In this document: in pieces, positions 54,213-63,057 of the stretch
Numbering within the stretch: position 1 is the stretch's first letter
Layout of the letters: the number at the start of each line of letters is the position of its first letter
NCBI RefSeq assembly: GCF_015533855.1
Contig: NZ_AP024154.1
Coordinates: forward strand, 5,715,001-5,779,000
DNA: 64,000 nucleotides
DNA from: Echinicola sp. 20G
Lineage (GTDB): Bacteria > Bacteroidota > Bacteroidia > Cytophagales > Cyclobacteriaceae
Direction of reading: 5' to 3'
Notes under the pieces: model-generated
Told to the model about the DNA's origin: nothing
Databases searched by the model: none
What the model saw: the letters and a program-made list of their open reading frames with translations, nothing else
Translations under genes and position numbers: made by a program

Positions 54213-55379
54213 TTATTTTTTAAACTTTATAATTTCTTCTGTTACAATTCTTGCCTTTTTGTCAGTATCGACAAAGTCCTGTAAGGCAGGATGACTGACA
54301 AATTCCACTTTTTCCATTGCTTTTGCAATAATATCGGACATTTCTAAGAACCCGACCTGATCTTGCAAAAACGCGGCCACAACCACCTCATTGGCAGCAT
54401 TGAGTACACAAGGCGCATTGCCTCCCCTCTCCAATGCGTCGAAAGCCAATTGGAGGTTCCTAAATGTTTTTAAATCTGGCTTCTCAAAATCCAAAGAAGG
54501 ATATTGCATAAAATCAAACCTTGGGAAATCGGACACTAATCTGTCCGGATATGACAAGGCAAACTGAATGGGAATACGCATATCAGGTAACCCGAGTTGT
54601 GCCTTGATACTACCATCTTCAAATTGAATCAAAGAATGCACGATAGATTGGGGATGCACCACCACCTCAATCTGATCAGGTCTAACTCCGAATAGCCATT
54701 TTGCCTCAATCACTTCCAAGCCCTTGTTCATCATGGAGGCAGAATCGATGGTAATCTTGGCACCCATATCCCAATTGGGATGCTTTAAGGCCTGCTCCTT
54801 GGTAACATCCTGCAAAGAGGCACTATCACGTCCTCTAAACGGCCCACCTGAAGCGGTCAGAATCAGTTTCTCAATTGGATTATGGAACTCCCCTACTAAA
54901 CATTGAAATATTGCGGAATGTTCTGAATCAACGGGATAAATATTTACACCTTTTTCCCTAGCCAACTGCGTAATTAGCTCCCCAGCCACGACCAAAGTCT
55001 CTTTATTGGCCAAAGCGATTTGCTTACCCGCATTGATGGCACTTATCGTAGGCAACAAACCTGAATACCCTACCAACGCAGTAAGCACAACATCAATAGT
55101 ATCCATTTCAACCACCTGGGCCAAGGCTTTCTCCCCTGCATAAACCTTAATATAATGAGGATCCAATGCCGTTTTGAGCTTCTTATAATGAGACTCATTT
55201 GCAATGACCACAGCATTAGGGGTAAACTCTATGGCCTGCTGAATCAATAAATCCACATTATTCTGGGCTGTCAGCACTTCCACCTCAAAGCGGTCATCAT
55301 GATTTCTCATCACTTCCAAAGCCTGGGTACCGATACTGCCCGTAGATCCCAGCAGTGCTACTCTTTTCTTACTTGACAT
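54213..55379 (-). CDS. dxr: 1-deoxy-D-xylulose 5-phosphate reductoisomerase
   Basis: The second enzyme of the methylerythritol phosphate pathway to isoprenoids. The 388-residue protein has the NADPH loop GSTGSIGTQ (10-18), the LANKETLVVAG segment, metal ligands in DSEHSAIFQ, and the GGPFRGR flexible loop. It heads the dxr-rseP operon. Two -7-like elements (TAGCTTTG 55437-55430 and TAAATTTG 55459-55452) lie upstream without clear TTG partners. The presence of dxr shows the organism makes isoprenoids by this route. Confidence 0.96.
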   Translation of the reverse strand: MSSKKRVALLGSTGSIGTQALEVMRNHDDRFEVEVLTAQNNVDLLIQQAIEFTPNAVVIANESHYKKLKTALDPHYIKVYAGEKALAQVVEMDTIDVVLTALVGYSGLLPTISAINAGKQIALANKETLVVAGELITQLAREKGVNIYPVDSEHSAIFQCLVGEFHNPIEKLILTASGGPFRGRDSASLQDVTKEQALKHPNWDMGAKITIDSASMMNKGLEVIEAKWLFGVRPDQIEVVVHPQSIVHSLIQFEDGSIKAQLGLPDMRIPIQFALSYPDRLVSDFPRFDFMQYPSLDFEKPDLKTFRNLQLAFDALERGGNAPCVLNAANEVVVAAFLQDQVGFLEMSDIIAKAMEKVEFVSHPALQDFVDTDKKARIVTEEIIKFKK

Positions 55380-55669
55380 TGATGTCTTTATTTCTCTGCA
55401 ATAGAGACTTTTTGTCTCCTCTTTTAACTCAAAGCTATCTTATTAAGCTGACAAATTTACAAGCTTAAAAGACTTTTCCTTTGTTTTTTGCCACTTTTTC
55501 ACCTTCAGCCTTTCTGGCATTTCCTTGGAGAGGCCTAAAGTAGTTAAATTGTATTATGGTTTGCATTACGAGCGTTCTGATTCATGGTTCAGTGCCAGTT
55601 TATTAAAAAATGTTAAACAGAAGATCGTAATAAAAATTTAGACGTAAATTGATCTAAAAAATTAGTCTC

Positions 55670-57133
55670 ATGCAAAAAAGCTTAACTACTTTCATTTTGG
55701 CCTTTGTTGCCGGACTGTTGGGAGCCTGGGCGTATCAGCAGTTATTCACTCATGACAATTTATCCAATTTAGAGACCTCTTCTGGTCAAACATACTCTTC
55801 CCAGCAAGTTCACAATTATACGGAAGAAGAGATTAAGCCCAAGCCTTCCATGGTTCAAAACAATCCACCAACTTCTTTTGTAGAAGCGTCGGAAAAAAGC
55901 ACCGAGTCGGTCGTTTTTATAAAGAACTTTTCCGGAACCGACTATAGAAGGTATAGCATGTTTGACTTCTTTTTCGGTCCTCAAGGAGGCTCAAGCCAAC
56001 GCGTTAGTACAGGATCTGGGGTTATTTTCAGCCAAGATGGCTATATCATCACCAATAACCATGTGGTTGAAAATGCCGAAACATTAGAGGTAATCCATCA
56101 TAAAAAAACTTATCAAGCCAAACTCATAGGCACGGACCCTAATACTGATATTGCCGTACTGAAGATTGAGGCTGAAGAGCTTCCGGCTATCCAAAAAGGC
56201 AGTAGCAGAGACCTTAAAATTGGGGAATGGGTCATTGCAGTCGGCAATCCTTTCAACCTTACTTCGACCGTAACGGCCGGAATTGTTTCTGCCAAAGAAA
56301 GACAAATCAACATTCTTGGAGGAGATTTCCCATTGGAATCTTTTATCCAAACAGATGCTGCCATTAACCCTGGAAACTCTGGTGGAGCCCTGGTCAATGT
56401 CAAAGGGGAATTAGTTGGCATCAACACTGCCATTCTTTCCAGGACCGGCTCTTACACTGGTTATGGGTTTGCTGTGCCTGTGGATATTGCCTCTAAGGTT
56501 GCCAATGACCTGATCAAATTTGGTGAAGTACAGAAAGCCATCCCTGGTATTGAAGCAGTAGAAATCACCCCTGAATTAGCCAAAGAAATGGATCTTGAGT
56601 CCTTAGATGGTGTGGTGGTCACCCATGTTATTAGAGGTGGCGCTGCAGACCAAGCTGGCATAGCAGTAAAGGATGTCATTAAAGGTGTAGATGGTATTAA
56701 AGTTACCGGAAAGGGAAGTTTTGAAGAAGCGCTTTCCTATTACTACCCGGGAGATAAATTGAACATCACTTATGACCGAGGTAACCAGCACAAAAGCACT
56801 GAACTCATCCTTCAAAACCTCGAAGGAGGCACAGGCATAATCAAAAGAGCATTTTACTCCTCTGCTTTATTAGGGGCAAGATTAGAATCGGTAAATACAG
56901 TAGAAAAAGACCGACTTCAGATTAATTACGGAATCAAGATCACATCCTTGACAAGAGGATATCTAAATGAATTAGGACTAGGAAATGGCTTCATCCTAAC
57001 AGAAGTTAATGGCGAACCGGCAAAAGACCCCAAAGAAATAGGCTCCTTCTTGGAAGATTACAGTGGGCGATTGGTCATAGAAGGACTCACTCCAAGAGGG
57101 AGGCCTTTCAGGCAATCATACAGTGTCAGGTAA
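55670..57133 (+). CDS. HtrA/DegP-family periplasmic serine protease
   Basis: A 487-residue envelope protease/chaperone. An N-terminal signal or anchor helix (about 6-22) precedes the trypsin-like domain with His131 (TNNHVVENA), Asp160 (NTDIAVLKI) and Ser237 (NPGNSGGAL), followed by two PDZ domains (about 293-375 and 395-480). This is the DegP/DegQ layout. The gene is monocistronic with a clear terminator and is divergent from the dxr-rseP operon, fitting an envelope-stress neighbourhood. I cannot see a stress-sigma promoter. Confidence 0.93.
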   Translation: MQKSLTTFILAFVAGLLGAWAYQQLFTHDNLSNLETSSGQTYSSQQVHNYTEEEIKPKPSMVQNNPPTSFVEASEKSTESVVFIKNFSGTDYRRYSMFDFFFGPQGGSSQRVSTGSGVIFSQDGYIITNNHVVENAETLEVIHHKKTYQAKLIGTDPNTDIAVLKIEAEELPAIQKGSSRDLKIGEWVIAVGNPFNLTSTVTAGIVSAKERQINILGGDFPLESFIQTDAAINPGNSGGALVNVKGELVGINTAILSRTGSYTGYGFAVPVDIASKVANDLIKFGEVQKAIPGIEAVEITPELAKEMDLESLDGVVVTHVIRGGAADQAGIAVKDVIKGVDGIKVTGKGSFEEALSYYYPGDKLNITYDRGNQHKSTELILQNLEGGTGIIKRAFYSSALLGARLESVNTVEKDRLQINYGIKITSLTRGYLNELGLGNGFILTEVNGEPAKDPKEIGSFLEDYSGRLVIEGLTPRGRPFRQSYSVR

Positions 57134-57158
57134 AACTAATTTAGACAAAAATTAAATT

Positions 57159-57192
57159 GAAAGCACCGGAATAATTTCGGTGCTTTCTTTAT
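57159..57192 (+). terminator. Terminator of the htrA-like gene
   Basis: Stem GAAAGCACCG (57159-57168) with CGGTGCTTTC (57178-57187) and a 9-base loop, then T-rich sequence. It lies inside an earlier open part of the next frame and argues for the later start at 57228. Confidence 0.75.
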
Positions 57193-57227
57193 TGGAATTT
57201 TGTACTTTTAAGAAAACGACATCGATT

Positions 57228-57641
57228 ATGAAAACACAGCCGCTAACTTGCGAAAAGTGCTTTGATGATTTCCAAACCTCACTTGTAGAGCTTCAGGAAG
57301 TCATTGAGGAAGTTAAACTGAAAGGAATAAACCCAAAGCTTGAACAACATTTGCACCGATCCTTTGAAATCACCCATGAGCTTGCCCTGAACACCATGAC
57401 TGAGTTTTTTAAAAAACAAGGCAGGCCTCCCTACTCTGGCTCAAGAGATGTCACCCTTGATGCTTTCAATGAAGAACTTATTGACGATGGAAAAGGCTGG
57501 TTGGACATGATCATTTGCCGGATCAAAGCCACTCCCGTCTACACTGAAAATGCTTCAAACTCCTTAACAGAAAATATTCTAAAGAACTATGTACATCTAT
57601 TTGAAAATTTTGAAAAGAAAATGTACGACAGACTCAATTAA
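57228..57641 (+). CDS. Orphan HI0074-like nucleotidyltransferase substrate-binding protein
   Basis: A 137-residue helical protein like HI0074, the HEPN-like partner of minimal nucleotidyltransferases. The family pattern is visible: RSFEITHELA (about 44-53), a short helix, DAFNEELIDDGKGWLDMI, and the region where HEPN proteins have R-x4-6-H. Here it reads RIKATPVY (Arg98, with Pro103 in place of the usual His), so the motif histidine is gone. No nucleotidyltransferase gene adjoins it. It starts at ATG 57228 after the htrA terminator. It may be a domesticated or structural remnant; function is unknown. Confidence 0.7.
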   Translation: MKTQPLTCEKCFDDFQTSLVELQEVIEEVKLKGINPKLEQHLHRSFEITHELALNTMTEFFKKQGRPPYSGSRDVTLDAFNEELIDDGKGWLDMIICRIKATPVYTENASNSLTENILKNYVHLFENFEKKMYDRLN

Positions 57642-57757
57642 ATTACATCCTTAAAAAAACTGAAATTTTATTCTTCACCTTGTAGCACTTGAGACGAACA
57701 CTACGTCTAAGGAACATAAAGCTTTTAGTTAAACTAATAACCTTAAATTTCTTAGTC

Positions 57758-59017
57758 ATGAAACAGCGTTTACTCATTTCCAAAAATTGGTCTCAAGTGC
57801 TGACATTTTTTTTGATAGTCCTTGGATACACCTCTTGCAACGACCAAGTAGAGAGCACCTACACTTATCACGCCATGGTCCCCGTTTCGATGGAAGCCAG
57901 TACCTTGAGAAGCATGTCCGTTGGACAAGTGGCTCCTAGAGAGATAAGTGAAACAGGAAAAATTTATATTTTTGGTGACTTTTTATTTGTCAATGAGCCC
58001 CATGAGGGCATCCATGTCATCAATAATTCCAACCCTTCAAACCCTCAAAACATCAGTTTCATAGAAGTCCCTGGCACGGTGGATTTGGCTGTAAATGACA
58101 ATATACTTTACGCAGATAGCTACATTGACCTACTGGCCTTTGACATTAGCAACCCCTATAATGTCAAAATGGTCAAAAGAGTGGAAGATGTCTTTATGAA
58201 CTATTACACCAACCCAGAAGTAGGAACTTTCATGTATTTCAAGGATTCTGTCATGACCAGTACCGAACCAAGAAGAAATTGGGGAGGACCAATCTTTTGG
58301 TTAGAAACCGCCTCATTTGCCAATGCCGATGCAGGAGGCAGCTATGGGCAAGGTGGATCAATGGCCAGGTTCACATTATCTAGCGGGTACCTTTATACCG
58401 TTGACGATTACGACTTAAGGTTATTCGATGTAAGTGAAAAAGCTTCCCCGGAGTTCGTAAAACAGATCAACCTTGGTTGGGGAATAGAGACCATCTTCCC
58501 ATTCAAGGACAAGTTATTTATCGGTTCGAATACGGGCATGCACATCTATGATGTTTCTACTCCATCAGAACCGGAAATGCTTTCTGTTTATTCTCACTTC
58601 ACCAGCTGTGACCCAGTAGTAGCCAATGATGATTATGCTTTTGTCACCTTGAGGAGCGGCACTTTCTGTCGTCAGGGCATGAATGTATTGGAAGTACTTG
58701 ATATCAAGGATCCATCCAACCCGAAATTACTCAAATCTTATGAAATGAAAAATCCTCACGGATTGGGCTTATCAGGCTACAACCTTTTCGTTTGTGAGGG
58801 GGAATATGGCTTAAAAAGCTTCAAAGTACAAGACGTGATGAACCTTGATAAAAACCAAATGCAACACTTGGAGAATCTAAATGCTATTGATTTAATTCCC
58901 GGACCAAAATCACTTATCGTAATTGGCAATGATGTAATCTGCCAATATGATTATAGTAATCCAGGTCAACTCAAACTATTAAGCTGTATGCAGATTGAAA
59001 AACAGCAACTTTATTAG
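57758..59017 (+). CDS. LVIVD-repeat beta-propeller lipoprotein
   Basis: A 419-residue lipoprotein with the lipobox GYTSC (Cys27) and repeated segments of about 40 residues that read like LVIVD repeats (GDFLFVNEPHEGIHVIN, NILYADSYIDLLAFDIS, GYLYTVDDYDLRLFDVS, DKLFIGSNTGMHIYDVS). These predict a beta-propeller exposed at the outer surface or in the periplasm. ATG 57758 is chosen because it puts the signal peptide at the N-terminus. The next gene starts 9 bases later. In Bacteroides, beta-propeller lipoproteins such as BtuG bind corrinoids, but no btuB-like gene is seen here, so that role is only a thought. Confidence 0.85.
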   Translation: MKQRLLISKNWSQVLTFFLIVLGYTSCNDQVESTYTYHAMVPVSMEASTLRSMSVGQVAPREISETGKIYIFGDFLFVNEPHEGIHVINNSNPSNPQNISFIEVPGTVDLAVNDNILYADSYIDLLAFDISNPYNVKMVKRVEDVFMNYYTNPEVGTFMYFKDSVMTSTEPRRNWGGPIFWLETASFANADAGGSYGQGGSMARFTLSSGYLYTVDDYDLRLFDVSEKASPEFVKQINLGWGIETIFPFKDKLFIGSNTGMHIYDVSTPSEPEMLSVYSHFTSCDPVVANDDYAFVTLRSGTFCRQGMNVLEVLDIKDPSNPKLLKSYEMKNPHGLGLSGYNLFVCEGEYGLKSFKVQDVMNLDKNQMQHLENLNAIDLIPGPKSLIVIGNDVICQYDYSNPGQLKLLSCMQIEKQQLY

Positions 59018-59026
59018 ACTTTCAGA

Positions 59027-59623
59027 ATGACTTTGTTTTTTAAGACTTTTAGTTGGATTGTTTTAACTTTGGTAATCATGCTTTTTAAGGGAAGTGTCCA
59101 GGCTCAGACGCTTCCCTTCACCAATCATACCGAAATAGGTATTTTGCAAAGTAATCAGGGGCTAGGGATTACTTCCGCTTTAACCTTGCAAACTTTTAAC
59201 GGTGTAAGAATCAACCCATGGCTAAACCTAGGTTTTACGACAGGCATAGACAGGTACAACATTGCTAACATTCTACCTTTGGCTTTCGGGGCTAGGGCCT
59301 ATTGGGGAAATGAAAAGTTCCTTCCATTGGCTTCTTTTGACATTGGCCTTGGCTCGACCTTATTGGAAAAGAAAACCGATACGGAATGGCACGAGGGAGG
59401 ACTTTTACTCAATCCTACATTTGGAGTACTCATGAAAACCAAGGGAAAGACCAAGCTCAGTCTTACCATTGGTTACAAAAGGCAAATACTTACTGAATAC
59501 TCCGCGGTGCTGGATCCGCAGCAAACCAACTTCAACAACTCATTGCCATCCGGTTATCACTCTCTGAGGGCTGAAAGGTACATTTTTAACCGTGCATCTA
59601 TCAGATTGGGAGTATTTTTCTAA
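59027..59623 (+). CDS. Outer-membrane beta-barrel-like protein, unknown
   Basis: A 198-residue protein with a signal peptide (about 1-27, ending VQAQT) and alternating hydrophobic strands ending in an aromatic (RASIRLGVFF), typical of small outer-membrane barrels. No plug or TonB box is present. It is 9 bases after the LVIVD lipoprotein gene and so forms an operon with it; the next gene has its own promoter. The function is unknown. Confidence 0.7.
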   Translation: MTLFFKTFSWIVLTLVIMLFKGSVQAQTLPFTNHTEIGILQSNQGLGITSALTLQTFNGVRINPWLNLGFTTGIDRYNIANILPLAFGARAYWGNEKFLPLASFDIGLGSTLLEKKTDTEWHEGGLLLNPTFGVLMKTKGKTKLSLTIGYKRQILTEYSAVLDPQQTNFNNSLPSGYHSLRAERYIFNRASIRLGVFF

Positions 59624-59627
59624 GGGG

Positions 59628-59659
59628 TTGGAAGAAATGGGAGCTTTCATGTACCTTTG
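59628..59659 (+). promoter_or_regulatory. Promoter of the ABC importer operon
   Basis: TTG (59628-59630), a 21-base spacer, then TACCTTTG (59652-59659), a perfect -7 element. The leader to the ATG is about 55-60 bases; I see no cobalamin riboswitch in it. Confidence 0.65.
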
Positions 59660-59723
59660 ATACCTGATCATAAAAGAAAGGTTTTTAAGAATATCATCAA
59701 TAGTCCAAGTCTGGTTTTCGGTT

Positions 59724-60863
59724 ATGAGTAAAGTATTATTTTATTTGACAATCATTTTTAGTATTGCAGCATGCTCTGCCCCCAACCAAAAAGCATCTCA
59801 TAATGAAGAATTAGAGGAAATCCCTTTGGACCATGCCGTAGGTTTTAAAATACTCCAAGGCAAAGGCTGCAAGATAGTCGAAGTATTACATGGATTCCCA
59901 GGGGAACACCAAGCCTTTCGGTATTTGGTCAAAGAAACAGAAAAAACAAAAGCACCAGAATCCCATTTTGATGCAATAATTGATTCCTCTGTCCAAAAAA
60001 TCATTCTCACCTCCACGACACAAATTCCCCACTTGGATGAATTGGACTTATCTAAAAATCTTATAGCATTCCCAAACACCAAACTGATCTCCTCAAAGAA
60101 AATAAGAAAGCAAATCGACCAGGGTGAAGTGGAAGACTTAGGCACTGGAGCCAAATACAATACTGAAAAAATCATTGATTTGGAACCAAACTTAGTAGTA
60201 ATATCTACTTTGGGAGATAACTTAAAAGACCTTCAAGTCCTGAGTCAGGCGAAAATCCCTACTGTCATCAATGGAGATTATATGGAACAAACCCCCCTAG
60301 GAAGGGCTGAATGGATGAAATTTACGGGTGCGCTTACGGGAAAACTCAAGGAAGCAACAAAGAAATTTGACGAAATAAAACAAAATTACAATGCTTTAAA
60401 ATCATCTGTAAAAGAGGCTAACCTTGAAAATCTCCCAACCGTCATTAGTGGCAGTATGTACAAAGACATTTGGTATGCTCCTGCCGGCAACAACTGGGGA
60501 GCGATATTTCTAAAAGACGCAGGCGCTGATTACATATTTAAAGACCAGGAAAGTTCAGGAAGCCTTCAACTGAATTATGAATATGTATTGGAAAAAGGTT
60601 TAAATGCTAACATTTGGATCAGTACAGCCGAATTCACTTCCTTGGATCAAATGAAAAATGCAGATGAAAGATATACCCAGTTTTCATCCTTCCAAGAAGG
60701 AGAGGTTTATACCTTTTCGAATACCCGAGGAGAAACCGGAGGACTAGAGTACTTTGAGCTAGGCTATACTAGGCCTGACATAATCCTTAAAGACTTGATA
60801 AAAGTTTTTCATCCCGAGCTATTACCCAACTATAGCCCTTATTTTTACCAAAAATTAGATTAG
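59724..60863 (+). CDS. FecB/BtuF-like periplasmic binding lipoprotein
   Basis: A 379-residue lipoprotein (AAC, Cys17) with the helical-backbone binding fold used for iron-siderophore, haem or cobalamin import. Segments such as IILTSTTQIPHLDELDLSKNL, IIDLEPNLVVIST and NGDYMEQTPLGRAEWMKF are characteristic, and the C-terminal part has ELGYTRPDIILKDLIKVFHPEL. It opens a three-gene importer operon with its permease and ATPase. Which ligand it carries cannot be read from the sequence. Confidence 0.88.
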   Translation: MSKVLFYLTIIFSIAACSAPNQKASHNEELEEIPLDHAVGFKILQGKGCKIVEVLHGFPGEHQAFRYLVKETEKTKAPESHFDAIIDSSVQKIILTSTTQIPHLDELDLSKNLIAFPNTKLISSKKIRKQIDQGEVEDLGTGAKYNTEKIIDLEPNLVVISTLGDNLKDLQVLSQAKIPTVINGDYMEQTPLGRAEWMKFTGALTGKLKEATKKFDEIKQNYNALKSSVKEANLENLPTVISGSMYKDIWYAPAGNNWGAIFLKDAGADYIFKDQESSGSLQLNYEYVLEKGLNANIWISTAEFTSLDQMKNADERYTQFSSFQEGEVYTFSNTRGETGGLEYFELGYTRPDIILKDLIKVFHPELLPNYSPYFYQKLD

Positions 60864-60874
60864 TCATTTTTAAT

Positions 60875-61924
60875 TTGGAGACCTTTAGTAAAAATATAAG
60901 ACTAAAATTGATCACAGGAGTAGTTTTACTTTTGGTGTTTTTCCTTGTTAATATCTCCATAGGCTCTGTTTATATCCCAATACCCCAATTAATTCATGGA
61001 TTATTAGGCGCTGACCTAGATAAAGCCAGTTGGGAAACCATACTTTTCCTTTATCGTATTCCAAAAGCCATTACAGCTGTTTTAGTAGGAATTTCACTTT
61101 CAGTGAGTGGTCTTCAAATGCAAACTTTTTTTAGAAATCCTTTAGCAGGCCCCTATGTTCTTGGAATAAGTTCTGGAGCAGGATTAGGCGTTGCCATCAT
61201 GATTATGGGAGGCAGTGCGCTTGGAATCACATTTTCTTCCAGTTCCAATTATATGACTTGGGGCATTTGGGGAATCATCATATCAGGAAGTTTAGGAGCC
61301 ATTTTGGTCTTGCTGCTAATGAGCCTGACTGCTTGGAAAATTAAAGATAGCATGACGCTTTTGATAATAGGGTTGATGTTTGGCAGCGCTTCAGGTGCTG
61401 TGGTCAGCGTATTGTCTTATTTTGGTAATGCTGAAGACTTAAAGCTTTTCACTATCTGGTCCATGGGAAGCTTAGGCGGCATTAGTGGAACGCAACTGGA
61501 AGTTTTATCCCTTATTTGCTTCATTGGTATTATTCCCGTAATCGCTTTAATAAAATCATACAATGCAATGCTAATGGGAGAGCGCTATGCCACCAGTATG
61601 GGAGTCAATATCAAAAGTCTGAGATGGGCCATGATCTTAAGTACGGGATTGTTGGCAGGAAGTGCCACGGCTTTTTGTGGACCAATCGCCTTTATAGGAA
61701 TAGCTGTCCCCCATTTGGCTAGAATGATATTCAGAACTGGTGACCACAGAATCCTTTTCCCTGCTTCTGCTTTGATAGGAGCCTGCTTCCTATTGATCAG
61801 TGATGCCATTAGCCAAATCCCCGGTTCTGCAGAGACATTGCCAATCAACGTAATCACTTCTTTATTTGGTGCACCTTTGGTAATTTGGCTAATTCTAAAA
61901 AGAAACTTGAGTAGTGAATTTTAA
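60875..61924 (+). CDS. FecCD/BtuC-type ABC transporter permease
   Basis: A 349-residue inner-membrane permease with about ten hydrophobic helices. Diagnostic segments are RIPKAITAVLVGISLSVSGLQMQTFFRNPLAGPYVLGISSGA in pieces (the family's RLPR...AGALLAVSG...NPLADP...GASSGA region), and CGPIAFIGIAVPHLAR in the C-terminal coupling region. The start is a TTG at 60875, 11 bases after the binding-protein stop codon; no ATG is suitably placed upstream, and a later start would lose the first helix. The next gene's ATG follows its stop codon directly. Confidence 0.92.
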   Translation: METFSKNIRLKLITGVVLLLVFFLVNISIGSVYIPIPQLIHGLLGADLDKASWETILFLYRIPKAITAVLVGISLSVSGLQMQTFFRNPLAGPYVLGISSGAGLGVAIMIMGGSALGITFSSSSNYMTWGIWGIIISGSLGAILVLLLMSLTAWKIKDSMTLLIIGLMFGSASGAVVSVLSYFGNAEDLKLFTIWSMGSLGGISGTQLEVLSLICFIGIIPVIALIKSYNAMLMGERYATSMGVNIKSLRWAMILSTGLLAGSATAFCGPIAFIGIAVPHLARMIFRTGDHRILFPASALIGACFLLISDAISQIPGSAETLPINVITSLFGAPLVIWLILKRNLSSEF

Positions 61925-62920
61925 ATGGTAAAGGACAAGCACATATTGACTGGGCAAAACGTCAGCATTGGCTATAAAAAAGGAAAGTCCTTCAAGAAAA
62001 TAGGTACATCCTTGACCTTTGAGCTACAAAAAGAAAAATTGACCTGTCTGCTTGGCCCCAATGGAGTAGGAAAATCTACGCTGATAAAAACCATCATGGG
62101 ACAGCTCCCAAGTCTTGAAGGAAGCATCAATTTTGGTCATCTTCCTGTCCAAGAAATCGATGCTAAATCATTGGCCAAGAAAATCAGCGTGGTACTGACA
62201 GACAGGATTTCTCCCGGAAATCTCTCAGTCGAACAGCTGGTGAGCCTTGGAAGAACCCCGTTTACAAACTGGATTGGCAAACTCACTCCTGAGGACAAAG
62301 AAATGGTGGTAGAGGCCATGAAGGCCACCAAAACCTACTACCTTAAAGATCAATTGGTTTCGGAATTAAGTGATGGGCAGCTTCAAAAAGTAATGATTGC
62401 AAGGGCCTTGGCCCAAGATGGTGATTTGATCATTCTTGATGAGCCTACTGCTCATCTGGACTTGGTCAACCGATACGAAATCATGCACCTGCTTAGAGAA
62501 GTCACACAAAACAAACATAAATCCATTTTGGTCATCACCCATGACCTCGACATAGCCATTGAAACTTCAGATGAACTTTGGATCATGCAATGTGGTGATC
62601 CCCTTTTATGCGGAACACCTGAAGACCTTATTCTTTCAGGAAAAATCAACAAACTTCTCCCTAGTGATGAGCTGTCTTTTGATTCAAATACCGGAAAAAT
62701 CCGACCTAAGTCATTCCCCTTGTCCCCTTCTATTAAGGGACCCCAGCCAATTACCCAATGGCTGAACCTGGCTCTTCAAAAAAATAGCATAAGTTTATCT
62801 GAAGAAACTTCCATCCACGTCACTGAAGCACCACTTACTTTTGAAATCAGTCGCCCAAATTTGATTTTCAAAGCAAAATCGATTCAAGAAGTCATTCACT
62901 TTCTCCTCAAAAACAGCTAA
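61925..62920 (+). CDS. FecE/BtuD-type ABC transporter ATPase with C-terminal extension
   Basis: A 331-residue ATPase. Walker A is GPNGVGKS (44-51), the signature is LSDGQ (about residue 150) in place of LSGGQ, Walker B is LIILDEPTAHLD, and the switch His is in VITHDLDIA. The core ends near residue 250; the last 75-80 residues are an extension with alpha/beta character not found in standard BtuD/FecE. It starts directly after the permease stop codon, so the genes are translationally coupled. A terminator follows. Confidence 0.92.
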   Translation: MVKDKHILTGQNVSIGYKKGKSFKKIGTSLTFELQKEKLTCLLGPNGVGKSTLIKTIMGQLPSLEGSINFGHLPVQEIDAKSLAKKISVVLTDRISPGNLSVEQLVSLGRTPFTNWIGKLTPEDKEMVVEAMKATKTYYLKDQLVSELSDGQLQKVMIARALAQDGDLIILDEPTAHLDLVNRYEIMHLLREVTQNKHKSILVITHDLDIAIETSDELWIMQCGDPLLCGTPEDLILSGKINKLLPSDELSFDSNTGKIRPKSFPLSPSIKGPQPITQWLNLALQKNSISLSEETSIHVTEAPLTFEISRPNLIFKAKSIQEVIHFLLKNS

Positions 62921-62983
62921 ATCATTCATTTTTAGAAAACATCAAACCAGTTTAAAAATGAATCAATCAAATAAAAACTCATT

Positions 62984-63016
62984 AACCCTATCTTTTTTAT
63001 AGGGTTTTATTTTTCG
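62984..63016 (+). terminator. Terminator of the ABC importer operon
   Basis: Stem AACCCTA (62984-62990) with TAGGGTT (63000-63006), then a T-rich run. It lies 64 bases after the ATPase stop codon. Confidence 0.7.
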
Positions 63017-63040
63017 TAAAACAATTTTCCATTATATTTG
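63011..63040 (+). promoter_or_regulatory. Promoter of the marR-like gene
   Basis: TTT in place of TTG (63011-63013), 19 bases, then TATATTTG (63033-63040), a perfect -7 element. The leader is only about 10-15 bases. Confidence 0.5.
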
Positions 63041-63057
63041 TCATACTAATAATTGCG

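Noticed and set aside
59660..59723. Possible cobalamin riboswitch before the BtuFCD/FecBCD-type importer
   Set aside because: The leader is only about 60 bases and lacks the conserved B12-box; too short for a cobalamin aptamer.
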